Shown here piece by piece: positions 1 through 11,448 of a stretch of DNA of 17,722 nucleotides. The DNA is from Ophryocystis elektroscirrha (Eukaryota > Apicomplexa > Conoidasida > Neogregarinorida > Ophryocystidae). Every line of letters begins with the position of its first letter. The first letter of the stretch is position 1. The stretch spans positions 5,001-22,722 of the forward strand of contig JAQIFP010000088.1 of NCBI GenBank assembly GCA_030141585.1, read 5' to 3'. The notes under the pieces are model-generated. The model ran no database searches. It was not told the origin of the DNA and worked only from the letters and a program-made list of their open reading frames with translations. Made by a program: the position numbers and the translations under genes.

Positions 1-2033
1 CAAAATCTGCTATAAGTGGTTTTGAATAATTAGTATCATCTTGATTATAGGCATCTGGAAGTATCGCTCGAAGGTTTTTATCGTAACTAATAATTTTGCC
101 TTCAGTATTTACTTGGGAGACATTCTCGAGCGTAACGGGATCTTGTATATTAGTGCCCAGAAGTAAAAACTTGGAATCAATTTCATTTGGAAGCAAAACA
201 GCCGCTGTGACTGCAGCTTCAGCCTGAGAAGCTGATCTTCCGATATATAAGCATAACCTGTTTTCAACGTTATTATTCGAGGGTTTTTGAAAAGCTACTT
301 TTCCATCAGATATTGAATTCTCATAAAATGTGGATTTTGTATTATTTGATTGTATTCTAATAAGAGGATTAAAAAAAGAATTTTTAGGCTCGAATAGATA
401 AGTCGGATAAAAAGGGGCATCCTTGAATACTTCAAGAGTCTCAAAAGCAGTATTTCCATAGAACTTATTACGAATAAGGTTTCCATTTATTTCTATATTA
501 CTATCAGTATTTTCTGTGACTCGAGGTATCGTATTGTTATTCACCATTTTCTTTACTTTTGATGTTAAATATACCGGGAGAGTTATGGCTGCTTGGGACA
601 TCGAGTTAGTGAGAAGGGGGAGATATTTGAATAAAAGTGGAGTAATAGTATCAAAGGCCACAGAACCCAAGACAGAGTTTTGATAAACAAACTCGAAAAA
701 GGCGGCAATGGAAGGAGTACAAGCTAACATTGTGATCAATTGAGAAGCTTCTTCTGTGAAAAAACGTCTTACAGATGAAATATGTAAACTCAGTAAAATA
801 GCAGCTGCGTTTGTTGCGATGTCGCGTTCTTCTTGCTGTGCAAAAGCTAGTTGCCTATTTATAGCTAATACATTATTCGAAAGAGAAGCATGACTCGAAG
901 TTTTCCCGCTATTTCCTTGAAGAAAACCATTTAATAAATTTGAGGACATAATAAGGTTTGCAATAGGTTTTTTTTGTTTTTGTTGGTTGTACAATAAAGC
1001 ACTCCTTTTACCAAGTGCAGCTCCATACATAGAACAAAATTCCAAAAGAATAATAATTGCTTCTTTAACCATCTATAAACCATAATTTTCATAATATAAA
1101 AAACAAATTCATGTGTAATATGTATATTCAATAATCTTATTTTTTACACACGACCGAAAATAACCTCAAAAAAATTGAAAAATGATTAAATAAAATAAGT
1201 ATATATTAACACTGCCTAAGGCACATTAAACAAATAAATTTAAGATATTAATTGGACATATTTAAGCGTTAATATATTTATATAAATATATATTTTTCTT
1301 TGTATGACTTTCGAGCTACCTGATAATCACTTTCATTAAGGGGATTTCCATACATGAGACGAGAAGTTTCATTATTTTCTTCTACGCCGGAAACTGAAAT
1401 CAGGAGTGTAGACATTTTAATTATTTGACATATTGAACGAACAAAAATTCTGACATCCTTTAAGAAATCAAGTAAAATTGGCTGCGAATTTGAGTGTAAG
1501 GATTCTGAACGAGAAGTATTAGGAGACACACTTTGTCTTGAATGAAAAAAATAATTTGGCATGTTTTCCATGTCATTTACTGAATTATCTGCTGAAAGAG
1601 AACCGTTAAATAAACTTTCCGTGGAAAAGCAAGCTGAAACAACAACCTAAACAACATATAACTTTTCCTTATAAACGACTATAGTCATATAAACATAGAA
1701 TCATTGCGTATATAATTATATGTACATATATCTATAAACATGTATTTATATAATTATGTATATTAATGATCAATAATATACATAATTTATACTTATTTGT
1801 ATATATATAATATAATATAATATCTACACTTAGTATATATTTATATGTATAACTAAATATATAATTATACAAATACTTATATATATATATATATATATAA
1901 TGACATACATATATAATAATATATTTATATATACATATATAAATATATATATATTTATATATGTCTCTATATATATACATATATATATTAATATACATTC
2001 ATGTATATAATTAAATGTATAAATCTACCTATG

Positions 2034-2066
<33 letters not shown>

Positions 2067-3690
2067 TAAATGTATAAATCTACCTAATTATATAATTATA
2101 TATATAAGTATATATATATACGTACATACATAAATAGATATATATATATATATATATATGTATATGCATATATAATTATATAATTATATTATCATATAAG
2201 TATGTCAGTATATATATATATATATAAGTATATGTATATTTATATATATTTAAGTATGTGTATAATTATATATTTAGGTACACATATAAATATATAATAA
2301 GTATTTATGAGTGCATATATAAATATATACAAGTATATATATAGGTATATATATGATAGTAGTTATAATCTAATATATACACATGCAATGAACTTATATG
2401 CATATGTATATAAGATTTTTTTTTACTATATATTTTTATGACATATTTATGGGTTAAATTATGAAAATAAGGTTTGGTAAAAGCGCATTAACGTCTAATT
2501 GTGTAAAGTGATCACCTGTGGAAAATCTTGGTATAGAGCGACAAGGCGACTGATTGAGGATTCTAATATGCGCCTATGAATATCTGCAGACTCTGCAGAA
2601 TCCATGAATTGGTTCTTGGGATTTAAATCTTTTTGGTGCACAGGCGGAGATATTTTTGATTTAAACAAAGGCATTGAAAAGTCCTTTGGCGTGGCAGTGT
2701 GTTTTTCAAAATTAGAAGAAGGCATAATATTCGACCGGAAAGTCGAGTCTGAAATTAAACCTGTCATAAAGTAAAATTGATTAATTGTATATATATATAT
2801 ATATAGAAAGGTTTACTATAAAATGCAATAAAAAATAATTTTTATAACGGGAAAACAATATTATAAATGTCCATGTAAAGGTATGAAATATAACACGTAA
2901 ACATGACTTAGATTATAACTTGTACGAAGTTTACATAGCAACCAACTTATTATATGGTATATAAGTAATTATATTGCTTCAAATAAATACATGAAATTAA
3001 TCAAATTACACTAGTGAATATATATTAATTACTTAAATAATTTTATTAAGAAGTGATAAATATACACTACTAAGTCTATTGTTACATATAATATACAAAT
3101 ATACACACAAATACAGACGTTACTACATGTTGTATACAGATAATAAGGCATGTAAAAAAATACAATACATATACACTAATATTATCAAGTATATGATGCA
3201 TTAAAGAAGATGGGTGTTCATTTGTTTGTTGATTATAATAACTATACACATCTTTAATTATGCAAATCAAGTATTAAATATGTTTGACAAATTATATAGC
3301 ATATCTTTTACAATAACAGTATATATATATCTATGAAAAAAAAAAAAGTATATGAGATATGATGTTTTGAAAATAGCAATACAATTATAGTATATAGTTT
3401 ACTTAATATAGATCAAGCATATATCATTAACCATATATATATAACACAACAGATATACATCATAATTATATTATAAGTTAATTTGAAGAAAAAAAAAAAA
3501 ATAAAAAAAAAAAGGTTTTTGTTAATTTGCACTATATATTTTAAAAGTTTAGACAATTTATAAAAGATCTAAACGTTGTATTTAGTGTAGAAACTATATT
3601 ATAATAAATCTTTTTATGCTATGAGTTCAAAAACTATTGTTAAATAATTATAATTAATATATATATATATATATATATGTTTATATATCA

Positions 3691-3732
<42 letters not shown>

Positions 3733-4131
3733 CAGTATACGTATATATATTTATATATCAATATATATATATATTTTTGAGTATAATTAAAAATTTACGA
3801 CTATAAATTTATCGTTTGTAAATGATTACTTACGAGATGCAACAGGTGTATTAGTAAACTGACGTTTTACGGCTATAAACTGCTTCAGAAAAGACACTTT
3901 ATGATCTTTAGGTGTTGTTGGATTTTTAACATTATTTAAATAAATATTTGAAAAATTTTTAGAATTGTCTTCTGGTATGTTTTCTGAAGACATAAAAGCG
4001 GCTGAATCATCAAAATTGTTCATGGAATCGTTTAAATTCAAAATTTTACTTTTTGGCAAATGATATTCTGCAATCAGTTTTTTATTATTAGCAATTCGCT
4101 TTGCGTTGTCTGAAGATTGCAATATGTGCAT
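1..4131 (-). CDS. TRA1: Tra1/TRRAP homologue, continuation block (four exons, partial at left edge)
   Basis: Exons on the minus strand: 4131-3834, 2760-2516, 1646-1320 and 1072-1. The last exon is 357 uninterrupted codons running off the window. Phases agree at each junction (1,0,0). Donors are GTAAGT, GTGATC and GTAGCT; acceptors end gacag, tttag and atag. Numbering from the ATG at 4131, residues 1 to about 230 are low complexity, rich in Ser, Asn and Lys. Residues 238-256 ([19 protein letters not shown]) and about 291-307 are helices. Residues 369-447 ([17 protein letters not shown], then [12 protein letters not shown] and [11 protein letters not shown]) match in order the TRRAP HEAT segment that follows its low-complexity linker. 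Residues 448-647 look like another lineage-specific insert. The block therefore continues block 1 collinearly. The ATG at 4131 is the first in frame, but the frame stays open upstream to 4218, so it need not be a true start. The C-terminal FAT and pseudokinase parts would lie outside the window. Confidence 0.72.
1073..1319 (-). other. Intron, Tra1 block 2 (247 nt)
   Basis: Starts GTAGCT at 1319 and ends atag at 1073. AT-rich, with stops in all frames and no long tandem repeat. Both flanking exons are in phase 0. Confidence 0.7.
1647..2515 (-). other. Intron, Tra1 block 2 (869 nt), TA microsatellite
   Basis: Starts GTGATC at 2515 and ends tttag at 1647, phase 0. Bases from about 1700 to 2400 are almost pure TA-rich sequence with several (AT)n tracts. 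It contains a 27-nt direct repeat listed separately. No coding potential beyond Tyr/Ile-rich shadow frames. Confidence 0.7.
2004..2085. repeat. 27-nt direct repeat
   Basis: Two identical 27-nt copies at 2004-2030 and 2059-2085, containing ATTAAATGTATAAATCTACC. They are 55 nt apart and separated by an A run and an (AT)n tract, inside a Tra1 intron. Confidence 0.85.
2761..3833 (-). other. Intron, Tra1 block 2 (1073 nt)
   Basis: Donor GTAAGT at 3833, acceptor gacag ending at 2761, phase 1 (splits an Arg codon). The interior is AT-rich, with (AT)n runs at about 3656-3678 and 3694-3724, A tracts near 3340 and 3490-3513, and a short motif tttatatatcaRtat recurring between 3680 and 3770. No gene seen. 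Confidence 0.75.
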
Positions 4132-4406
4132 AAAACTTTTTTTTTTTTCTTTAAGAAAAAAAAAGCTTTTTATTTTTTGAATAGTGTATAATACATTATA
4201 TCTGAATAGAGAGTAAATTTACAGATAATTTATTTTTTTACTCTTATTGGTAGTGTAAATTTGGGTTTCCTGATTATATATCTCATAAGAATAGCTTACT
4301 AAAATCCTTTTTTTTTTCTTGACTAAAAAAAAAAAAAAAAGACTCAAGAGCAGATAATTAATTTCTTTATACATAATAATAGTTATTATATAATAAAAAA
4401 AAAGAA
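4132..4406 (-). other. Unresolved junction between the two Tra1 blocks (intron or gene break)
   Basis: This stretch separates the TAA of block 1 from the ATG of block 2. It is AT-rich with A/T homopolymer runs and has no open frame of its own. If the blocks are one gene, an intron must remove the stop. One phase-consistent choice uses donor GTCAGC at 4441 and acceptor gattgcag ending at 4068 (both phase 1, joining C+AA to give Gln), a 374-nt intron. The donor is weak beside the GTA-type donors used almost everywhere else here. A better-looking donor, GTAAAA at 4490 (phase 0), lacks a convincing phase-0 acceptor. If the blocks are separate genes, this would hold the 3' end of one and the promoter of the other. 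Confidence 0.5.
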
Positions 4407-7400
4407 TTATTTTTTATCAGGTGTATTATAGTTTGGCTGACGATGATCAAGAGGTAATTGAGATGGAGAGAACATTTTAAATTGTTTTACGATTTGTTCA
4501 TTCATAGCATCAGACATTACATGATCGATATACGGATTCTGAGGATTCATGTATGCCGTATTTTGGTTTATTAAATAGTTAGGATCTAAAGAGGGATTAT
4601 CGCGATATAAATTTGGTAAGTATGACTCCCCTGTACGGTTATTGTATGCACCTTGTGAATCTATGTGTTTTCTATTATCGGACTGGTAATAAGCTTTAGT
4701 AGGGTCTATTTGATAGCTCATATCCATAGATGGATGCAAATATGGCAGTAAAACATGATCCTGTTGTAATCGAGGTGGAGCTGATGCTGATTGCTGTATA
4801 AAAGTTGGATGATTTTCCTGTGGTTGTTTTTTGGCTTCCATATTAAGATATTGAGGATTCGCTCGAATACTTGGATTCATTTGAGCAAATCGAGTATCCA
4901 AAACATTTGGCTGCGGCAAATGTGAAGCGGGAGGAGCTGCTGATGGTACTGGTGCAGGGTTATTAGAAAAAGATTGATTGAAAGACAAGAAAGGTTTGGT
5001 TTGCTGGGGGGTATTATAAGTATTAATAATATTTTGATTACGCTGTTGATAAAAAATATCATTATTTAAATTATTAAAAGGAGGCATTTTGAGGAAAGAA
5101 TTGGGAAATTGATCTGAAATGTATTCTTGTTGGTCTCCATGGTCTTGTTGAAGTTGCTGCTGCTGGTGCTGTATATACATATCTGACTGCATATATCTCA
5201 TAGGCTGCTGCATCCTATTTGTAGACTTGACAGCGATTTTCGATTCCAACATTTTCGGCTTAAATAATTCCGCCTTCGACTGATCCATTGAGTAGACGCG
5301 CTGCTGTTCTTGAGGAACTATATAAGAAGGAGGAGGCTGTTTATACTCAGCATGATAATCATTGCTCATTTGAGAATATATTTGATCTTCAGATATTCGA
5401 TCTGAAACTTGTTTAGATAAATGTTTTTGTTCGGAAATGGCAGGCACTTTATTATACGCAAAATTCTTGTAAAAATATTGGTTCATTTCAGGCGTTTCAT
5501 TTATCATGTAGGACTTTGAAATATTATTTTTTAATTTATCAACATAATTTAGCTTAAAATTAGGATCTTGAATTACAGACTGTTTTCCATCTGCATAAAA
5601 TTGTGGCTGCTTAATATTTTTAATAAAATCGGATAATGCATTGTATTCTGTAGAATATGGCTGATTTAAATAATAATTTGCAGAATTTTCATCAAGGGCG
5701 GGAGCTGCCGCCGACGGAGGAATAATAATAAATTGTTGTTGATGCATATCATTTGAAGGTTGAATGAAGTTTTCCGAAGGAAAAATATTCTGAGGTGCTT
5801 CATAATTATTTTTATTCAATCTAGTATTTTTTTCAGACGCATATAACGCAAATGGGATTCCGAACTGATTTTCACCGTTGTAAGGTAAATTGGTGGGAAA
5901 TTTATTTAATTGCTGTTGCTGAAAATGTTGCATATGCTGCTGTTGTTGCTGTTGTTGTTGCTGTTGCTGCTGCTGCATGCGTTGTAATTGCTGCAAATGT
6001 TGATTGTGCTGTTGTATTTGATGTTGTTGGAGCTGTTGCTGCTGCTGGAAATGCTGCTGAAATTGCTGCTGTTGGATTTGGTGCTGCTGAAACTGCTGCT
6101 GTTGCTGTTGTATAGATTGCAGGGATTTTTGTTGCTGCTGTTGACGCCCATCTGTATATGGAGAAATTACAGGAGATGGCATCTTTACAATAGAGGTCAT
6201 TTTTGCTTGAGGATATTCGTATTCGAGCGTTGCTTTATTATGCTTCATGTCTTCCTTTTTAAAAATGTTAAAATCTGCTGATTCTATTAAAGTATCACTC
6301 GGCTTTTTAAGTTGATTTTCCGTTTTTAATAAAGGAGAAAATACTTGAACGTTTTTAGGTTTGGACTCAAAATTTGAGAATCTTTTAGAGAAAAAAACAG
6401 GAGACTGTTTCACTCGATGTGCTTGCATTTTTTGATTTTGCCAAGAATTAAAAGAAAAATCATTTGGCTGTACTGGATAAAGAGTTGGGCTATTTGTGTT
6501 TGGCTGCTTTTGTAATTTTGGATCCGCTTCTAATTGAGCAGGGAAACCTTGGAACCAGCAAGCAGAAGAATTATCGGAATCCATCGGTAACAAATCATTT
6601 TTTATTGGAACTTCCGGAGAATTGGCAGGAACTTTAGAGGATTTACTCGAAAACTTTTCTGAAGATTGTTTAGACGAGCTACGTTGTTTTATTCCGATCC
6701 ATAATTTGTCTACCCATTCTACTATAATTGTCAACGCTCTAATAAGTAATGTTTGAGTCCCAACAGATATATTCGTACTATGGATATCAGCGCATATTTC
6801 ATGACTCAAATTCGCTAGAGGCGATAAGGGTAAAATCTTCGTAATCATTGGGTGCAATGGTATAAATTGAGACCGTAGACTGAAGATTGCTCGAATCGTC
6901 GAGTAAGAATCATCATGAAGATACAAACTATTGTTCGAGCAAATATCTTTAAAATTACTATTACTCCTCGGTAGAGGAGCTTCATTATTATCCCACAAAT
7001 CTAAATCAATCTCTTGCTGTTTTCGAGCTTCCGAATTGGGCTTCCATTTCCAGTATTTCTCTAAAAGCTGTTTTTTGTCAATAATTTGGGAGACTTTATG
7101 AGTCGCGTTTGTGATGCTATCCACGTACGATTTATTGATCTCACTTCGACGGTTACGGCATGCGTTTATGTCAGATAAAAGAGTTCTTTGTAATAATTCA
7201 CTCGAACGGATATAACTTATTATTTCTATACGGAACTGACTCGAATAAGGAGACAAAAAGTCGTTGGCTGCTAAACCCACGGATAATTGCGTTTTAGCTC
7301 CTAAAACCCGCTGCAAATCTGCAAATAATGGAGTGATGCGCAAATCCAAGAGTGTGGTCAAAGATCTGAATGCAACAAGCACTTCGCGTCGACAATAAAG

Positions 7401-9318
7401 AGCTTTGATATAATCCAGAAAACTGAACAACAATGAAATATTAAAAATAATTATTTAATGATTTACTAAAAGTAATTAAAATAGAGCTTATTCAAAAAAA
7501 AAAAAAAAAAAAAAAAAACAAAATTATATATTTCTAAAGTGTGCTATTGTGCTATCTGAAGAGCGAGAAAAAAAAACAACCATATGTAATAAATATTGCA
7601 TAAATTTCTTATATATTATATCTATTGTATATCTATTATTAAAAACAAAGCGTATTGATGTGGTTGCTATATACCATATATTATAATTAATATAAGCCAT
7701 GCTTATACTGACTATAATTAAAACTTATTTGTAATATATATATATATATATATAATCATGTAAAATCATTTATACATGTTATATACTTGCATTCTGCAGC
7801 TAATCAGTAATAAATAAAAAAAAAAAAGTTACTAGTTAAAAAATCGGTTTCCTAAAGGTTTTTTAATTAATTCAACTGTATTGTTTGTAGAGACAGAAAC
7901 TGTATAGTTCTCCAGTACAGATGGTAAAATTTGATACGGGGTAAATGTCAAATAATCCAATATGACAGAACTTATATCAGATATCATTGAAATGCCGTGA
8001 AAAATCTCTGGTTGACTCAATATAGCACCTCGTAAAAAAAAAGTGATGAATGCTAGCGTCTTTACTTGAGCATCCAAAAAATTCCGAAATATTTTAAAGT
8101 CTGTTTCGAGTATATTTCGAATTAAATTTACCAAGAATAAGCAGATGCTTGGCGGGAAAACTTCCTTTATAAAGTGTTTCCAAAACCTTGGAATAATTCT
8201 TATAAGGCTCCATATAAGATAAAAATTGCATCAATCGCTCCAAGATGATCTAATCAATTTTACATATCATATACATGTAAAATAATTATTTAAGCAGCAT
8301 TTCTTATAATAATATATATGAATAATTTTATATAAGCATATATGTATATATATGTATATATATGTATATATATATTTATAAATATATGTGTGTATATATT
8401 TATAAACGTATATTAGTACATATGCATAATATATACATAGACATATATGCAAATATGTAGATATATATATATATATATATATGCATATACTTACTTAAGT
8501 ATATATGCGTATATGTACATAAGTTTGTATTCATATATGTACATAGGTACATATGCATATATCTACATAAGTATATATGCGTAGATATACATAAGTATAT
8601 GTGCATATATGTATAAGTCAATATATATGTATTTATTTATTTATATCTTTATATATTTATTACTGTATATTAGTAAATATGCATATATTTATGAAGCAAC
8701 ATATGTGTATTTATACGTGTATATATATATATAGTGTATATATATATGTATATATTGTTATGCATGTTAGATAGCTTAATAATTCTTACTGAAGAGTGCT
8801 GTTTGACAAGGGGAAGATTAAGCTGCATAAGAAGCATAATCATGAGAGGAATCTCCATGAGTAGCTTAAGAGAATTGCCTGCAAAATATATGGGACTGTT
8901 AGGCTTAATGCTGAGAAATTGTAAGGAGGGAACTGCGTTGCCGGTTAATTCAGTTAAATACGTGTAAGTGCATCCTACAGTATCTGGGGAAGTATTTTCA
9001 CGCAAATCTGAGTGGCTGCTGTCTTCAACTATTTCGCTGTGCAGTTTCAGGAAAGTATCCCAAGGCTTCATTTGCGTGGTACAGTACTGAAGCGTCTGTA
9101 AGTATAGATTTGTTGATATTTGTATGTATAACTCGACGGTATCAAAGTCTTTGTTGTAAGCCTTCAATAAATTAAAAGCCAAACGATGAGCGGTTTCTGC
9201 TAATATTTCATTATCTTGGGCTACAATTTTAAACAAGACTGGTAACAACTCCTGAAATCAAATAGATTCAAATATTCGTCAAGTAAATAGTCCATATATA
9301 CTCTTATATGTGTTTCCT

Positions 9319-9365
<47 letters not shown>

Positions 9366-10112
9366 TAAATATTATATTTTTTATTATATATATATATATA
9401 TGTACATGTCTAAGCATAATTTATTATATTTTATATAAGTAAATTATGCACATATATATATATATATATGCGCATAATTAGAAATATAATTACAGTAATA
9501 AACTATATGATACTATATATAAATATATATATAAGTAATAAATGTTTATATAGTTGTTTATATAAAGATACCATTCACAGATATATATACATATATATAT
9601 AACAAAAAATTGGTATGTCTACGTATAGGCTACAATATATATTGCAATTGTAATAGAGACCTACAAAGATGTATTTCCTATAATTAGCTGTTGGAGGTAT
9701 TCTAGTGAATATATGCAAACATAGCGATTGTTCAACAAAATACCAATCTGCCGTAAACTCTTGTCTGACGTTTACACTCTTTAGTATTTCCAGCAACGTG
9801 TAAAAAGAGGAATATAAAAACGCAGTAACAGAATCGATGATATTTTGAGGATTACCAAGAGCTAAATTTTAAAAATTCATATTAATTATTTTTATTAAAG
9901 TATGCAAGTCATACTTTTTATAAATATTGACAAATTAATATTCTACTATAATAATTTAAATATATATGTTTAGTAGTTAATATCCGCTATTTACACATTT
10001 TTATATGCATACTAATATGCTTATATATTAATATATTCTCACTAATATATATATATATATATATATATTTATTTTAGTGAATATATGTACTTATGTCAAT
10101 ACTATTCTGTAA

Positions 10113-10183
<71 letters not shown>

Positions 10184-11448
10184 TAACTTAATTATTAATA
10201 TATTTATATATGCATAAATACATATACGCATAAATTTATATATGTATTAATACATATGCGTATGTATTATATATGTATATATGTATATATTTATATATTT
10301 ATATATTACATATATAAATACAGAGACATATATATTCACATATGCATGTATGTATATATTTATATGGCTGTATGTCTATATATGCATTTATATATATATT
10401 TTTATAAGTGTATATATATATATATATTACTATATAGACATATAAATTCGTATATTGATATGTGCATATATGTATCTATTTGTATATTAATATATGTATA
10501 AATACAGTTATTTATTTATGTATGTATATATACATATACATTAATACAGAGACATATAGATTTATACATGTGTATATTTATATATGTATAACTGTATATA
10601 TTTATAAATATATATATATATACACAGTTATATATGTAATTGTTTATATATCTGTATATTTATACATTTATATATCTACATTTGTATATATGGGTTTTTT
10701 ACAAAATATAATATATTTATTTTATACTTTCTTGATATTTTATATGATATATCTATATATAATTATATAAATAAATATAAAATCAAAGGCTAATGTTATA
10801 CAATATTATAGGTTTTTGGAACAACTTACATAGAAAATTATTTTGAACTAAAAACGGATGTATATGTGAAAAAGGAGCTGAGTTTATGGAGGCCTTAGTT
10901 CGAGCGGTTTTGTCTCCAAAAATAGTCTTATTGAAATCACGTAGTAAATGGTAAGACTCGAATATGTAAGCTATCTCGAGTAAAACGAAAAGCCTTGTAG
11001 GATGAATAATAAATTTATAAATGTCTTCTATTGTGAGAGTTTTTAAGGCTGTAGATTCTAATATGTGTTTATAGCCATAAATTTCTAACTGCTTTAATTG
11101 ATCAAAATCAAAAACGCTGCTATTTTTCATATTATATATATATGTATCATCCTGCAGTATATAATAAACATTTGATCTCAATAATGAGGCTAAAAATTGT
11201 TGAGCGTTTGTCGATTCATGAAATGTGGAGTCAAGTGGTGCAGTTTCACTATTTGTAAAAGCAGCCGTTGAGTATATATCAGAGATTACGCAATTTGAAG
11301 ATATACTCCCCCACTGTCTACGGTAATCATCTAAAGTGTTTAAATTGGAATTAACCAAACGATGATTTAAAGCTGTCCAAAACTCTTTATCAGTTTTTGA
11401 AAAATTTTTTTCATCATTTAAATTTTTTGGGGGGGCGCTAGCTGACAT
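4407..11448 (-). CDS. TRA1: Tra1/TRRAP homologue, N-terminal block with a giant Q-rich tail (six exons)
   Basis: Scaffold subunit of SAGA/NuA4-type histone acetyltransferase complexes, nuclear. Exons on the minus strand: 11448-10830, 9861-9665, 9251-8790, 8249-8132, 8100-7833, 7422-4407. Phases match at every junction (1,0,0,1,2) and give 1559 residues plus TAA. The junction 7833/7422 splits a Tyr codon and removes an apparent TAG stop. Family match, from memory: TRIPP at 259-263 in an LxxxIxxRIP context, SLKLLMEIPLMIMLLMQL at 399-416, FLDAQVKTLAF at 473-483, and a helical pair near 760-795 all occur in the same order in the TRRAP N-terminal HEAT solenoid. From about 796 to the stop the chain is low complexity, rich in Gln, Asn, Pro, Ser and Tyr, with a Q-dense core near 980-1065. 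TRRAP also has a low-complexity linker here, but far shorter. The start is the first ATG after the divergent spacer. Tra1 proteins usually exceed 3500 residues, so the stop at 4407 is suspicious (see the 4132-4406 entry). Confidence 0.8.
5882..6150 (-). repeat. Polyglutamine-rich coding repeat in the Tra1 homologue
   Basis: The minus-strand frame encodes repeated Q runs broken by H, L, F, M, I and N, about residues 980-1065. The longest pure run is 13 Gln at 5975-5937. It uses a mixture of CAG and CAA codons rather than one pure triplet. The opposite strand reads as alanine/valine- or leucine-rich open frames, which are shadows of this repeat. Confidence 0.9.
7423..7832 (-). other. Intron, Tra1 block 1 (410 nt)
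   Basis: Donor GTAACT at 7832, acceptor gttcag ending at 7423, phase 2. It joins TA+T to make Tyr, so the apparent TAG at the end of the upstream exon is not a stop. Contains a 23-nt A tract near 7496 and an (AT)n run near 7737-7754. Confidence 0.75.
8101..8131 (-). other. Ultra-short intron (31 nt), Tra1 block 1
   Basis: GTAAAT ... aacag, phase 1. Removing it joins two conserved Tra1 segments (LLIL then DFKIFRNF). Retention would shift the frame into a nearby TAA. The family match on both sides makes this one of the better-supported short introns. Confidence 0.8.
8250..8789 (-). other. Intron, Tra1 block 1 (540 nt), with a 24-nt minisatellite
   Basis: Donor GTAAGA at 8789, acceptor gattag ending at 8250, phase 0. 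Filled with TATGTATATA-type repeats and the 24-nt array listed separately. The flanking exons give continuous Tra1-like sequence. Confidence 0.75.
8492..8611. repeat. 24-nt minisatellite, five copies
   Basis: Five consecutive 24-nt units start at 8492, 8516, 8540, 8564 and 8588. Each begins TACATAAGT or a one- to two-base variant and is diverged in its second half. A degenerate sixth copy follows at 8612. Located in a Tra1 intron. Confidence 0.85.
9252..9664 (-). other. Intron, Tra1 block 1 (413 nt)
   Basis: Donor GTAGGT at 9664, acceptor tttcag ending at 9252, phase 0. TA-rich, including a 38-nt (AT)n tract at 9322-9359. It joins ANYRKYIF to ELLPVLF, which agrees with the continuous helix expected in this part of Tra1. 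Confidence 0.7.
10116..10176. repeat. (AT)n dinucleotide tract, about 61 nt
   Basis: Longest uninterrupted AT dinucleotide run in the window. It is self-complementary and so could extrude as a cruciform. Inside the first Tra1 intron. Confidence 0.95.
10317..10680. repeat. Degenerate tandem repeat, period about 112 nt
   Basis: The motif GACATATA, followed by an AT-rich stretch containing TTYRYAYAT-like sequence, appears at 10325, 10437 and 10551, so 112 and 114 nt apart. The first and third copies also share AATACAGAGACATATA (10317 and 10543). The rest is diverged. Confidence 0.55.

Larger units (their letters stand above)
9862..10829 (-). other. Intron, Tra1 block 1 (968 nt)
   Basis: Donor GTAAGT at 10829, acceptor aatttag ending at 9862, phase 1. 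Holds a pure 61-nt (AT)n tract and a degenerate repeat of about 112 nt, both listed separately. The two long Tyr/Ile-rich plus-strand frames in it are read-outs of the repeat. Confidence 0.75.

Noticed and set aside
5852..6281. Plus-strand Ala/Val- and Leu-rich open frames
   Set aside because: They are the reverse complement of the CAG/CAA repeat in the Tra1 homologue and have no independent support.
7422..7436. Independent translation start at the top of the long Q-rich exon (7433)
   Set aside because: The codon there is TTG, not ATG. An acceptor gttcag at 7423 gives a phase-correct join to the upstream Tra1 exon.
7832..7834. Stop codon TAG after NRFFN as the end of the HEAT-repeat gene
   Set aside because: The donor GTAACT overlaps it. 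Splicing to 7422 restores a Tyr codon and continues the Tra1-like sequence.
8492..8611. CRISPR-like array
   Set aside because: The units are contiguous with no spacers, and the context is a eukaryotic intron.
8400..8621. Minus-strand Cys/Tyr/Thr-rich frame
   Set aside because: Direct translation of the 24-nt minisatellite; not a gene.
10256..10770. Plus-strand Tyr/Ile-rich frames
   Set aside because: Read-outs of TA-rich tandem repeats within an intron; composition unlike any protein here.
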